47,557 nucleotides of DNA from CAZOHN01 sp964579325 (lineage in GTDB: Bacteria > Pseudomonadota > Alphaproteobacteria > Rhodobacterales > Rhodobacteraceae): contig CAZOHN010000005.1 of assembly GCA_964579325.1 (NCBI GenBank), forward strand, positions 1 to 47,557. The letters are read 5' to 3'. Below, piece by piece: positions 32,850 to 40,926 of this stretch (position 1 is its first letter; each line of letters starts with the position of its first letter). A model generated the notes under the pieces. That model saw only the letters and a program-made list of their open reading frames with translations. It was not told where the DNA came from and did no database searches. The translations under genes were made by a program, and so were the position numbers.

Positions 32850-33650
32850 ATGCGACTGCTCTTCCTGAACCCGAACACATCTCTTGCCCTGACGGACCGA
32901 ATGGCTGCCACGGCGCGCTCTGCCCTGCCCGAAGGGGTGACCTTGCACACCTCCACGGCGACGCGCGGCTTTCCCTACATCTCGAACCGGTCGGAGGCAC
33001 AGATCGCCGGGGCGATCACGCTCGAGATGTTGGCTGCAGAGGCGCAAGGCACCGATGCCGCCATCATAGCGGCCTTTGGCGACCCCGGCGTGCGCGCCGC
33101 ACGTGACCTGTTTCCGTTTCCGGTCATCGGCCCGGCCGAGGCCGCGATGCTGACCGCCGCGATGCTGGGGGACCGCTTTGGAATTGTCGCCTTCACCCCG
33201 CGGATGCAGGGTTGGTATCGCGACGCCGTGCACGAGGTTGGGCTGGACCGGCGCTTTGCCGGGTTCCGCGCGCCCCGGGGAGCGCCCCGCAGCCCCGAGA
33301 CGGCGCAGGAAGAACTGCGCGAGTCGCTCCTCGAATGCATACGCGCCTGCCGCGAGGAAGACGGGGCCGATGTCGTGATCACCGCGGGCGCGCCGCTCGC
33401 AGGTTTTGCCGCCAGCGTGCGCTCCGAGGCGGCGGCGCCGCTGGTCGATCCGATTGCTGCCGCCGTGCAGCAGGCCCTGACGCTGGCGCGGATGGCGATC
33501 CATGACCCGAGGGCACCTCGGGCCTGGCGCGACCCCAAGCCTTCGACCGGTCTCGATCCAGCGCTTGCGGCTCGGTTTCAGGACCGCCCACCCTTTCCAA
33601 CCTTGATCGCGATTGAAGAGCAAGCTCACTTCAGCCGGGTCAAGCCGTGA
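32850..33650 (+). CDS. Asp/Glu/hydantoin racemase-fold protein lacking both usual cysteines
   Basis: 266 residues. The start MRLLFLNPNTSLALTDRMAA is typical of hydantoin/allantoin racemases. The first catalytic-Cys motif (usually ACFDDPG) reads AAFGDPG, with Ala75 in place of Cys. The second (usually GCAGM) reads TAGAPLAG at about 178-184, again without Cys. A classical two-base cysteine racemization is therefore unlikely; it may be a lyase, isomerase or binding protein. The SD is weak. The GTG of the next gene overlaps its stop. The cluster context suggests a role in catabolism of the compound imported by the neighbouring ABC system. Confidence 0.75.
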   Translation: MRLLFLNPNTSLALTDRMAATARSALPEGVTLHTSTATRGFPYISNRSEAQIAGAITLEMLAAEAQGTDAAIIAAFGDPGVRAARDLFPFPVIGPAEAAMLTAAMLGDRFGIVAFTPRMQGWYRDAVHEVGLDRRFAGFRAPRGAPRSPETAQEELRESLLECIRACREEDGADVVITAGAPLAGFAASVRSEAAAPLVDPIAAAVQQALTLARMAIHDPRAPRAWRDPKPSTGLDPALAARFQDRPPFPTLIAIEEQAHFSRVKP

Positions 33651-34696
33651 CTCCTGGACGGTTTCGTGTCGCAGCAGATGCGGCTCAGGCTGCTCCTTGT
33701 ACATGGCCGGAAGACATTCGCGCGGTAATCGAGGACGGGACCTTCGATCCGCCGCCCTGGAACGTGGTGCTCGGCCCCGTTCGAGGGCGCTCAGGCCCCG
33801 CAGGGGCGATCAACTGCGGCGGCAGGGTCGAGGCCGAATGGGGGCCGACAGCGCGGGCCGACATGGCTTTCAGCGTCACCAAGAGCTATATCGGCCTGCT
33901 CGCGGCGGCTGCGCTCGACCGCGGTCTGATACCTGACTTCGCTCAACCGGTCGCATGCAGCGTCGAAGATCCGGCGTTCGCCTCTCCCCGGAATCGGCAG
34001 GTCACCTGGCGACACCTGCTTGACCAGACCAGTGAGTGGGAAGGGTCGATCTTCGGCATCCCCGACACGGTAGACCGGGACCGGCAGCTTGCGCCGACCG
34101 ACGACCCGACCCGCTTCAACCGCGGGACGCCGCTACATCGGCCGGGAGGCTACTGGGACTACAACGATACGCGGGTCAATGCCCTGTGCCTGGCGTTGAC
34201 GCGGCTCTTCGGTCGCAGCCTGCCGGATGTGCTTGCCGACCTGCATCCGGCCTTTGCCGACCGGCAGACCTGGTCGTGGGACGGGTACGGCCCGCGCAGC
34301 ACGGTGCAGATTGACGGACGCCCGACCGAAGTGGCCGTCGGCGGAGGCCATTGGGGCGGTGGTCTTGCCGCCAGCGTTCCGCATCATCTTGCCCTTGGCG
34401 AAACCGTCCTCGGGTGCGGCGTGTACCGAGGGGTCCGTATCGTTTCAGCCGAGGCGCTGGAGATCCTGCTGACCCGGTGCCCTCTGCAGCCGGTCTATGG
34501 CGGACTATGGTGGCTGAACAGTGACCGGCGCCTTTTCCCCTCTGCCCCGTCCGACAGCATTCTGGCGATGGGCGTCGGCGCAACCATCGTGTGGGTGTCG
34601 CGCTCGACAGGACTGGTGGCATGCCTCCGATGGGTGCGCCCCGAGGCGGTGGACTCCGTCCTGGCCGCCCTTGTCCGAGCGGTGGACCGGATCTGA
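33647..34696 (+). CDS. Beta-lactamase-family serine hydrolase
   Basis: 349 residues of the serine beta-lactamase/DD-peptidase/class C-like esterase family. The nucleophile motif SxxK is S76-V-T-K79 (MAFSVTKSYIG) and the second motif is Tyr172-Asn173 (WDYNDTRVNAL). HWGGGLAAS near residue 235 probably supplies the third, KTG-like element. No signal peptide is visible, which suggests a cytoplasmic esterase or amidase rather than a cell-wall enzyme. The GTG start overlaps the previous stop and the amidase gene follows after 2 bp, so it is cotranscribed. It may hydrolyse an ester or amide intermediate of the cluster's substrate. Confidence 0.83.
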   Translation: MTPGRFRVAADAAQAAPCTWPEDIRAVIEDGTFDPPPWNVVLGPVRGRSGPAGAINCGGRVEAEWGPTARADMAFSVTKSYIGLLAAAALDRGLIPDFAQPVACSVEDPAFASPRNRQVTWRHLLDQTSEWEGSIFGIPDTVDRDRQLAPTDDPTRFNRGTPLHRPGGYWDYNDTRVNALCLALTRLFGRSLPDVLADLHPAFADRQTWSWDGYGPRSTVQIDGRPTEVAVGGGHWGGGLAASVPHHLALGETVLGCGVYRGVRIVSAEALEILLTRCPLQPVYGGLWWLNSDRRLFPSAPSDSILAMGVGATIVWVSRSTGLVACLRWVRPEAVDSVLAALVRAVDRI

Positions 34697-34698
34697 TC

Positions 34699-36051
34699 AT
34701 GCAGAGCCTGGCCGATTTCGTGGCGGACATTCACGCCGGCAAGGCCGATCCGGGTGAGGGCGTCGCTCAGGCGGAAGCAGCGATCCGGAACCTCAACCCA
34801 AACCTGAACGCCGTGGTCGACCATTGCCCCGACGCGGCATCCGGCCAAGTTGAAGTCCTCCGATCGCGATTACGCTTGGGAGAACGTCCTCCACTGGCCG
34901 GCATACCGATCACGGTGAAGGACCAGTTCCATGTCGCAGGCTGGCCAGTGACCGAAGGCTCGCTACTGCTGCGCAACCGTGTCGCCACGGCCGATGAACC
35001 TGTCGTGGCGCGGCTACGCGCAGCGGGCGCAATCCTGGTCGGGCGAACCAACATGTCAGAGTTCGGGTGCAAGGGCGTGACCGACAACCGCCTCTATGGA
35101 CCGACACGCCATCACCTCGACCTCGATCTGACCCCCGGCGGGTCATCGGGCGGGGCCGCCGTCGCCGTGGCGACGGGAATGTGCGCTATCGCGCTGGCCG
35201 GAGACGGCGGGGGATCCGTTCGCCGTCCAGCAGCGCATGTGGGTGTTGCGGGCTTCAAGCCGTCCACGGGCGCAATCCCCACCGCGCGAGGCCTTTCGCA
35301 CACGGCGGTGCCGGGGCTCATGGCGCGAGACGTGGTCGACATCGCACATGTGTTCGCGGTGCTACGCGGAGCCTGTCGTGGCGATCCTGTCAGCGTGGAA
35401 TTCGGCCGCGGAACACTTCCCGATCCGAGGACAATTCGTTTTGGCTGGGCGCCAACGCTGGGTCTCTCAATTGCGGTGGACGATGCCGCGGCAGAGGCGG
35501 CAGAGGCGGCGCTAGTTCAGATCGCTGCCTCCGGCTATCGCATCGGCCCGGCGCAACCGGTGTGGCCCGACGGCGCCATGGAGGCGCGTCTCATGCCGCT
35601 GCAATACGCCGCGCTTGCCGCGCGATGGGGGGATGCCTGGCACCGCGACCCGACGGTCTTCGATCCCGATATCTCTGTGCAGATCGAAGCAGGTCTTTCC
35701 CTTTCCGGCGTGGAGGTAGCACACGCCGATGCACTGAGCCACGCAGTCGCCAGAGCGGCGGCGGCCTTTTTTGAAGACGGCCCGGACCTCCTGCTTGCAC
35801 TGACCGCACCCTGTACGGCATGGCCGCTGGGCAGGCTTGGGCCCGAGCGGATCGGCGGTGCGCCGGCCGGTCAGCGTGACCATGCGGCCTTGACGCCACT
35901 CATCAACCACTCGTTCCTGCCGGCGGTTTCCATTCCCTGCGGCAGCGACGACCGTGGTCTTCCGTTCGGGCTGCAGGTGATCGGCCCCCGGTTCTCGGAC
36001 GACCTTGTTCTTTGCGCTGCTGCGGCAATCGCCACCGTCTTGGCGGCGTGA
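34699..36051 (+). CDS. Amidase-signature family amidase
   Basis: 450 residues with the Ser-cisSer-Lys triad of the amidase signature family: Lys74 (ITVKDQFHVAGWPV), cis-Ser149 (TPGGSSGGAAVAVATG) and nucleophile Ser173 (GDGGGSVRRPAAHVG); the 24-residue Ser-Ser spacing is the family norm. Start ATG 34699 lies just after the serine-hydrolase stop, although the frame is open upstream. It probably converts an amide to acid and ammonia. It is last in its operon, followed by a long gene-free stretch. It could also be a GatA relative, but no gatB/gatC is present, so a catabolic amidase is favoured. Confidence 0.88.
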   Translation: MQSLADFVADIHAGKADPGEGVAQAEAAIRNLNPNLNAVVDHCPDAASGQVEVLRSRLRLGERPPLAGIPITVKDQFHVAGWPVTEGSLLLRNRVATADEPVVARLRAAGAILVGRTNMSEFGCKGVTDNRLYGPTRHHLDLDLTPGGSSGGAAVAVATGMCAIALAGDGGGSVRRPAAHVGVAGFKPSTGAIPTARGLSHTAVPGLMARDVVDIAHVFAVLRGACRGDPVSVEFGRGTLPDPRTIRFGWAPTLGLSIAVDDAAAEAAEAALVQIAASGYRIGPAQPVWPDGAMEARLMPLQYAALAARWGDAWHRDPTVFDPDISVQIEAGLSLSGVEVAHADALSHAVARAAAAFFEDGPDLLLALTAPCTAWPLGRLGPERIGGAPAGQRDHAALTPLINHSFLPAVSIPCGSDDRGLPFGLQVIGPRFSDDLVLCAAAAIATVLAA

Positions 36052-36637
36052 TCGACGCTCGCGCTGTGAAGGACGGGGACACCACGTGATGTGGCTTTCC
36101 CGCTTCGTTCCATCCGGAACTGCGACCGGCGCTTGGCCGACAAGGAAGCCACTCTCGGGTGCAGGCTTCGCATATTGGTTCGGTCACCCCCTCCGGGCCA
36201 CCCAAGGCGGGATGTCGAGCAGCCACCGGGCCGGGTCGCGCTACTTTGCGCAATCGGACCGAGGGGCCCAACCCAGCCCCTGCCCTTGCCCTTGCCCTTG
36301 CCCTTGCCCTTGCCCTTGCCCTTGCCAGGAAAGCAGTAGGCAGCTCTGGCGGACCATTGCACGATGCAGGCCCGAAAGGTCTCCAAGGAGGGACTCGATC
36401 AAATGTTGACCTCGTTCGACACCCAGCGAGAGTTGGGCGCGGCCTTCACCCTCGGACAGAGCGTCGAGAGTTGGGTGCCACTCCCGGGAGCTAGCGCGTG
36501 CAGAAGACCTCCGGGAGGAAGGCTCGTTGCCCCGCGAAGAAGGTCTGCTGCGGTGCAGGCTCTTGTCTCGCGCCACAAGCGTCCGCTTTGGCCTTCGGCA
36601 GCTTGGACGGCAGCTGCACGGTGTCCGTTTCGGATGG
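36052..36637. other. 586-bp convergent gap with hexanucleotide repeat
   Basis: Between the amidase gene (plus) and the LysR gene (minus). I see no supported gene. Open frames here are low-complexity (including a Gly-Lys repeat frame on the minus strand created by the hexanucleotide tract) or lack family content. It contains the TGCCCT array (listed separately) and small palindromes such as CTCCCGGGAG (36481-36490). No strong terminator with a U-tract was found. Confidence 0.55.
36281..36326. repeat. Hexanucleotide tandem repeat (TGCCCT)n
   Basis: Seven perfect TGCCCT units plus TGCC, 46 bp in all, in non-coding DNA. Copy number is likely to vary between strains through slippage. Because the unit is 6 bp, length changes would not shift a reading frame. 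Confidence 0.95.
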
Positions 36638-37543
36638 TCAATCCTCAACCGACGGAGGGTGGCGAACATGGCTGGCGATGAGGTCGAGCATTAGCCGTGC
36701 CGCCTCGCTCCTTGGGCGGTCTGCGCGATAGAAGACTGTGATCTCGTAATAAATCGGAGGGTCCAGTCGGCGGACCTCCAGACCGAGGCTGCGAAACATG
36801 CGCGCCGACCACCGGTCAACCACCGACACTCCCTGTCCATTTGCCACAAGCGCACAGATCGTGCTGAAATACTCCGCTTCGATGACTTTCTGGAAGTCGC
36901 CCCCCTCCGCGACCACGGCATTGCGTATCTGGTAACCGATCGTGCGCCCAGTTGTCATAGAAACGAATGGCAGACCCGCCAAGTCTGCCGGGCGCAGGAC
37001 TGCGGCTGCCGCTGCAGGATGCCCGGATGGAAGAATGGCGACGCATTCGAGCGCGTACCTCCGCTTCTCCACATTCGCCAGCTCGACCGGAAGCTCTGCG
37101 ACGGCAAAGTCAACAACGCTTGCTTCAAAGTAGCTGCGTACCTCTTCCGAAGTACGATTGATCAACCTGACGGATACATCGGGCATCTGGGCGCGGAACT
37201 CCGCGATCACGCCCGGAAGAAGGGAAATCGAAGCCGAGGGGTGCGAGGCCACCACGAGGGTCCCGGTCTCGCCAGTGCGCAACCGCTCGGCCGCGATGTC
37301 GAGGCGGTCGAGCATCGCAAGGGCCGGTCGTGCCGCCTCGTAGAAGTCGATGCCCCGAGACGTAGGCCGCAGCCGGTTGCCTCCTTCGCGCTCAAACAGC
37401 AGGAAGCCGATCTCCCGCTCAAGTCGTGCCAGTTTTGCACTCACGGCGGGTTGGGTGATGCCCAGAACAGCGGCAGCCTGCGTGACCGAGCCGTTCTCCA
37501 TCACCGCGCGCAGTCCAAGGAGCAGGTGAGAGTCGATTGGCAT
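36638..37543 (-). CDS. LysR-family transcriptional regulator
   Basis: 301 residues. The N-terminal winged helix is LLLGLRAVMENGSVTQAAAV with LGITQPAVSAKLARLEREIG. A two-lobed periplasmic-binding-like effector domain starts at about residue 90 (GTLVVASHPSASISLLPGVI). Divergent from the Liv-type importer operon that leads into the Rieske/ureohydrolase genes, so it is the likely activator. No obvious SD precedes its ATG. Confidence 0.9.
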   Translation of the reverse strand: MPIDSHLLLGLRAVMENGSVTQAAAVLGITQPAVSAKLARLEREIGFLLFEREGGNRLRPTSRGIDFYEAARPALAMLDRLDIAAERLRTGETGTLVVASHPSASISLLPGVIAEFRAQMPDVSVRLINRTSEEVRSYFEASVVDFAVAELPVELANVEKRRYALECVAILPSGHPAAAAAVLRPADLAGLPFVSMTTGRTIGYQIRNAVVAEGGDFQKVIEAEYFSTICALVANGQGVSVVDRWSARMFRSLGLEVRRLDPPIYYEITVFYRADRPRSEAARLMLDLIASHVRHPPSVED

Positions 37544-37747
37544 GAATGAAACTTATTGACTCATGGGTGTCCTGGCGTAGCGTCGATTGAAGTCACGCGT
37601 ATCTGCTAAAATACAAGCTTCTACTAGCATAAGCAATAGTGATGGCTAAGGCTGTATCAGGTGGGCAACGCGGCTTTCAGGGCTCGAGCCGTGGTGGTGG
37701 GCCTTGACGTTCAAGCCCGGACGGGTCCGGCAAAAGCGGAGGGAAGA
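37544..37747. promoter_or_regulatory. Divergent promoter region, LysR gene / importer operon
   Basis: 204 bp, AT-rich at 37548-37660. Two similar elements lie in inverted orientation: TATTGACTCATG (37554-37565, plus strand) and TATTGCTTATG (37628-37638, minus strand), one near each promoter; they may be LysR half-sites. The part nearest the binding-protein gene is GC-rich and folds into two hairpins (next entry). Confidence 0.4.
37699..37730 (+). promoter_or_regulatory. Two consecutive leader hairpins before the importer operon
   Basis: Hairpin 1: GGGC(C)TTGA / TCAAGCCC around a CGT apex (37699-37718). Hairpin 2: CCGGA / TCCGG around CGGG (37717-37730), sharing two bases with hairpin 1. They end 17 bp before the ATG, just before GGAGGGAAG. 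The apical sequences ACGT and ACGG recall the paired ACGR hairpins of guanidine-II riboswitches, but the loop closure does not match that consensus, so no riboswitch is claimed. Confidence 0.3.
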
Positions 37748-38860
37748 ATGAAAGGCTACAGCACCTGCGGCGTGATTCTGGCCGCGGCCATCGCCATCGC
37801 CCAGCCGGCGACAGCACAGGACAGCCACACGATCGGCTTCACCGCCGCGCTGAGCGGTGATTTCGCGGCCTTTGGCGTGAACATGCGGCGCGGAGTGGAA
37901 CTCGCGATCGCGGAGATCGCCGCCTCCGGAGGTCCGAGCTACAGCCTCGCGGTTGCCGACGACCGCGGGGAAGCACGCGAGGGCGTCCTCATCGCACAGC
38001 GCTTCTGCTCGGACGATGCGATCTCGGCGGTTCTCGGCTATTCCTTCAGCTCGATCGCCCTTGCCGCGGTGCCGGTCTATGACCAATGCGGCCTGTCGGT
38101 GGTCGGGTCTGCCGTCACGAGCCCCGACCTGTCCGGAGCCAGCCCCTGGTTCCGCCGCAACATCCTGACGGATGCGGTGCAGGGCGCCATGATGGGATCC
38201 TACGCGGTGGAGGGCCTCGGGCTGTCATCGGTCTATGTCATCCACCAGCAGGACGACTACGGAATAGGCGTCGCGAATGCGTTCACCGGCGCGGCAGAGG
38301 AAGCCGGCATCGACCTGCTTGGCACCGAACCCTACGTGCTGGGCGCACGCGACTTCCGCACCCAGCTCACGCGCATCCGCGCGGCGGAGCCGGACGCCAT
38401 CTTCATCGGCGGCTTCTACAGCGAGGCGGCGAAGATTGCCGAGCAGGCCCGGGCGCTGGGCCTCGACGCGCAGATCCTCGGCACGGATGGGGCGTTGAAC
38501 CCTGAACTGATCACGCTGGGTGGTCCGGCGGTCGAAGGCATGATCGTCTACGGGATGTTCGACCCCTCGGTGGCGACAGAGGCCACGGCGGGCTTCATCA
38601 TGGCCTATGAGGCCGCCTATGGTGTTGCCCCCAATGCGTTTTCGGCGCTGGGCTACGATGCCATGATGACGACCGCCGAGGCGGTTCGGCTTGCAAAGGA
38701 GGCCGGCGACCTGAGCCGCACGGCGATCAACGACGCCTTCGGCCGGATCGACGGCTTTCCGGGCGTGACCGGACCGACAACCTTCGACGCACAGGGCGAT
38801 CGCGCCGGCGCGCTCTACTTCCTGAAGGTCGAAAACGGCAGCTTCGCCCTCGCGAACTGA
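37748..38860 (+). CDS. Liv-type ABC importer, periplasmic binding protein
   Basis: 370 residues. The signal peptide MKGYSTCGVILAAAIAIAQP... ends at ATAQ. The type I (LivJ/LivK-like) binding fold follows: IGFTAALSGDFAAFGVNMRRG, AVLGYSFSSIALAAVPVY, VYVIHQQDDYGIGVANAF, DAIFIGGFYSEAAKIAEQA and GYDAMMTTAEAV. ATG 37748 has GGAGGGAAG immediately upstream. Such proteins bind branched amino acids, amides, urea or aromatic acids. With the downstream ureohydrolase and Rieske genes a nitrogenous or quaternary-ammonium-like ligand is plausible, but this is inference. Confidence 0.87.
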   Translation: MKGYSTCGVILAAAIAIAQPATAQDSHTIGFTAALSGDFAAFGVNMRRGVELAIAEIAASGGPSYSLAVADDRGEAREGVLIAQRFCSDDAISAVLGYSFSSIALAAVPVYDQCGLSVVGSAVTSPDLSGASPWFRRNILTDAVQGAMMGSYAVEGLGLSSVYVIHQQDDYGIGVANAFTGAAEEAGIDLLGTEPYVLGARDFRTQLTRIRAAEPDAIFIGGFYSEAAKIAEQARALGLDAQILGTDGALNPELITLGGPAVEGMIVYGMFDPSVATEATAGFIMAYEAAYGVAPNAFSALGYDAMMTTAEAVRLAKEAGDLSRTAINDAFGRIDGFPGVTGPTTFDAQGDRAGALYFLKVENGSFALAN

Positions 38861-38937
38861 CGGCACTCCAGCTGCCCGTCGCGGCTTGGGCCGCGCCGGG
38901 CCCCAGCGTCGGTCCGCCTGGAAGGATCAGCTTCGAC

Positions 38938-40926
38938 ATGGATATCCTCGGCCAGCTTCTGGTGAACGCGCTCATGCTGGGGTCGATCTATGCCCTTGCA
39001 GCCGTCGCCTATACGCTGGTCTACGGGGTGCTCCAGTTGGTGAACTTCGCTTTTGGCGAGTTGTTCATGCTCGGTGCCTTCATCTGCGTCAGCCTCATGC
39101 TTCCGGCCGTGGCTCTGTTCGGCTACCAGGTACCGATGCCGGCGCTGCCGTTTCTGGTGGCGATGCCGCTGGCTGTCGTGGCGGTGGCGGGCATCGGGGT
39201 TCTCGTGGAGCGCCTCGCCTACCGCCCCCTTCGCAACGCTCCAAGGCTCGCACCCCTGATCGCCGCCATCGCGGTGTCGGTTCTGCTGCAATCCCTGGCC
39301 CAGAGCGTCTGGGGTGCGGAAGAGCTTCGCTTCCCCACCTTCGCGCTGGGTCAGTTGCCGCCGATCATCCTGTTCGACACCATCTACGTCAGCGTCATGG
39401 AGATCTTCGTGCTCCTCGCCGCGGTGGCCAGCATGATCGGGCTGACCCTTTTCGTGCAGTACACCCGCATGGGCCGCGCCATGCGGGCGACCGCCGAGGA
39501 CCCCACGGCGGCGCGTCTGGTGGGCATCCCGGTGAACCGCGTCATCGCGGTCGCCTTCCTCATCGGTTCGGCCTTCGCGGCGATGGCGGGCATCCTCTAC
39601 GCCCAGGCCTACAGCTTTGCGCACCCCACCATGGGGTTCCTGCCGGGCCTGAAGGCGTTGACCGCCGCCGTGCTCGGAGGCATCGGCTCGATCCCCGGGG
39701 CGGCACTGGGCGGCATGATCCTGGCCTTCGCCGAGACCTTCGCGGCCGGCTACATTCCCAACGGAGCGGCCTGGCGCGATGCGGTGGGATTCGCGATCCT
39801 GATCCTGATCCTCATGTTCCGGCCGCAGGGCCTGCTGGGCCGGAAGGAGTTGAACGAAGCCCCCTCCGGAAGCCTCGTGGGCGACAGGACCGAACCGCAC
39901 GGCCTCTTTGCCCCGCTCGACCGGTTCTTCGGCCGACTGGGCCAGGGCAGCACCGCTCTCAACATCGCGCTGGCCTGCATCGCGCTTTCGCTCGCCTTCA
40001 TCATCACCAACGACTACTGGCTGCGCATTCTGGTCTTCGTCGTAACCTACGGCCTTCTGGCCAGCGGACTGAACATCGTCGTGGGCTTCACGGGCCTTCT
40101 GGACCTCGGTTTCGTGGCCTTCTGGGCGGTCGGGTCCTACTTCACCTCGATCCTCTTCGTGCTGGTGCTGAAGGGCCAATTCGGCATCCAGCCTGCCGAC
40201 ATCTGGTGGCTCTTCTACCTGAACCTGATCGCAGGCGGCGCGCTAGCGGCGCTGATCGGAGTATTGATCGGCACGCCCACGCTGAGGCTGCGCGGCGACT
40301 ACCTGGCGATCATGACGCTGGGCTTTCACGAGATCATCCGCATCGTCGCCACCAACTGGATCGACCTGACCCGCGGCCCGATGGGCATCCGGGGCATCCC
40401 ATCCCCCAGCCTGTTCGGAACGCCGCTGATGACGCCGCAGTATCTCTACCTTCTCGGGCTGGCGCTGACGGTCGTTCTGGTCTTCGCAATAGCGCGGGTG
40501 GTCCGCTCCTACGTCGGGCGGGCCTGGGTCGCGATCCGCGAGAACGAGGTGGCGGCCGAAGCCATGGGGGTGCCGACCGCCCGCTACAAGCTTCTGGCCT
40601 ATGCGTCGGGCGGCTTCATCGGCGGCACCGTGGGCGTCTTCTTCGCGCATTCCCAGCAGTACATCAGCCCGCTCAGCTTCTCGCTGTTCGAGAACATCCT
40701 GATCCTGATGCTGATCGTGATGGGCGGGCTCGGGACCTTCATCGGACCGTTCCTCGGCGCACTCTTCTGGATCGTGTTCCTCCAGGTGGCGCAGGCCATG
40801 CCGTTCATCCAGTCTCACCCCGAGATGCGCTACGCGCTCCTCGGCCTCGCACTGGTGCTTCTGATGATCTACCGCCCGCAGGGGCTGGCGGCGCGCGCCC
40901 GCGTCAGCCTGTTGATGCCGCGATGA
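38938..40926 (+). CDS. Fused LivH-LivM ABC permease
   Basis: 662 residues, the sum of two permeases. Residues 1 to ~300 are LivH-like (MDILGQLLVNALMLGSIYAL, VYGVLQLVNFAFGELFML, MRATAEDPTAARLVGIPVNR). A polar linker at about 300-335 (GRKELNEAPSGSLVGDRTEP) leads to a LivM-like half (YGLLASGLNIVVGFTGLLDL, GDYLAIMTLGFHEIIRI, AIRENEVAAEAMGVPTARYK). Both ATPase-contact loops are present, so the fusion looks functional rather than a read-through; there is no internal stop or frameshift. SD GGAAGGA. It overlaps the LivG-like gene by 4 bp. Confidence 0.9.
   Translation: MDILGQLLVNALMLGSIYALAAVAYTLVYGVLQLVNFAFGELFMLGAFICVSLMLPAVALFGYQVPMPALPFLVAMPLAVVAVAGIGVLVERLAYRPLRNAPRLAPLIAAIAVSVLLQSLAQSVWGAEELRFPTFALGQLPPIILFDTIYVSVMEIFVLLAAVASMIGLTLFVQYTRMGRAMRATAEDPTAARLVGIPVNRVIAVAFLIGSAFAAMAGILYAQAYSFAHPTMGFLPGLKALTAAVLGGIGSIPGAALGGMILAFAETFAAGYIPNGAAWRDAVGFAILILILMFRPQGLLGRKELNEAPSGSLVGDRTEPHGLFAPLDRFFGRLGQGSTALNIALACIALSLAFIITNDYWLRILVFVVTYGLLASGLNIVVGFTGLLDLGFVAFWAVGSYFTSILFVLVLKGQFGIQPADIWWLFYLNLIAGGALAALIGVLIGTPTLRLRGDYLAIMTLGFHEIIRIVATNWIDLTRGPMGIRGIPSPSLFGTPLMTPQYLYLLGLALTVVLVFAIARVVRSYVGRAWVAIRENEVAAEAMGVPTARYKLLAYASGGFIGGTVGVFFAHSQQYISPLSFSLFENILILMLIVMGGLGTFIGPFLGALFWIVFLQVAQAMPFIQSHPEMRYALLGLALVLLMIYRPQGLAARARVSLLMPR

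Noticed and set aside
36281..36326. Considered as a CRISPR array.
   Set aside because: The unit is 6 bp with no spacers and there are no cas genes; it is a simple sequence repeat.
35871..36386. Minus-strand frame encoding a Gly-Lys repeat near the amidase 3' end.
   Set aside because: The repeat is a translation of the TGCCCT microsatellite and the frame overlaps the antisense of the amidase gene.
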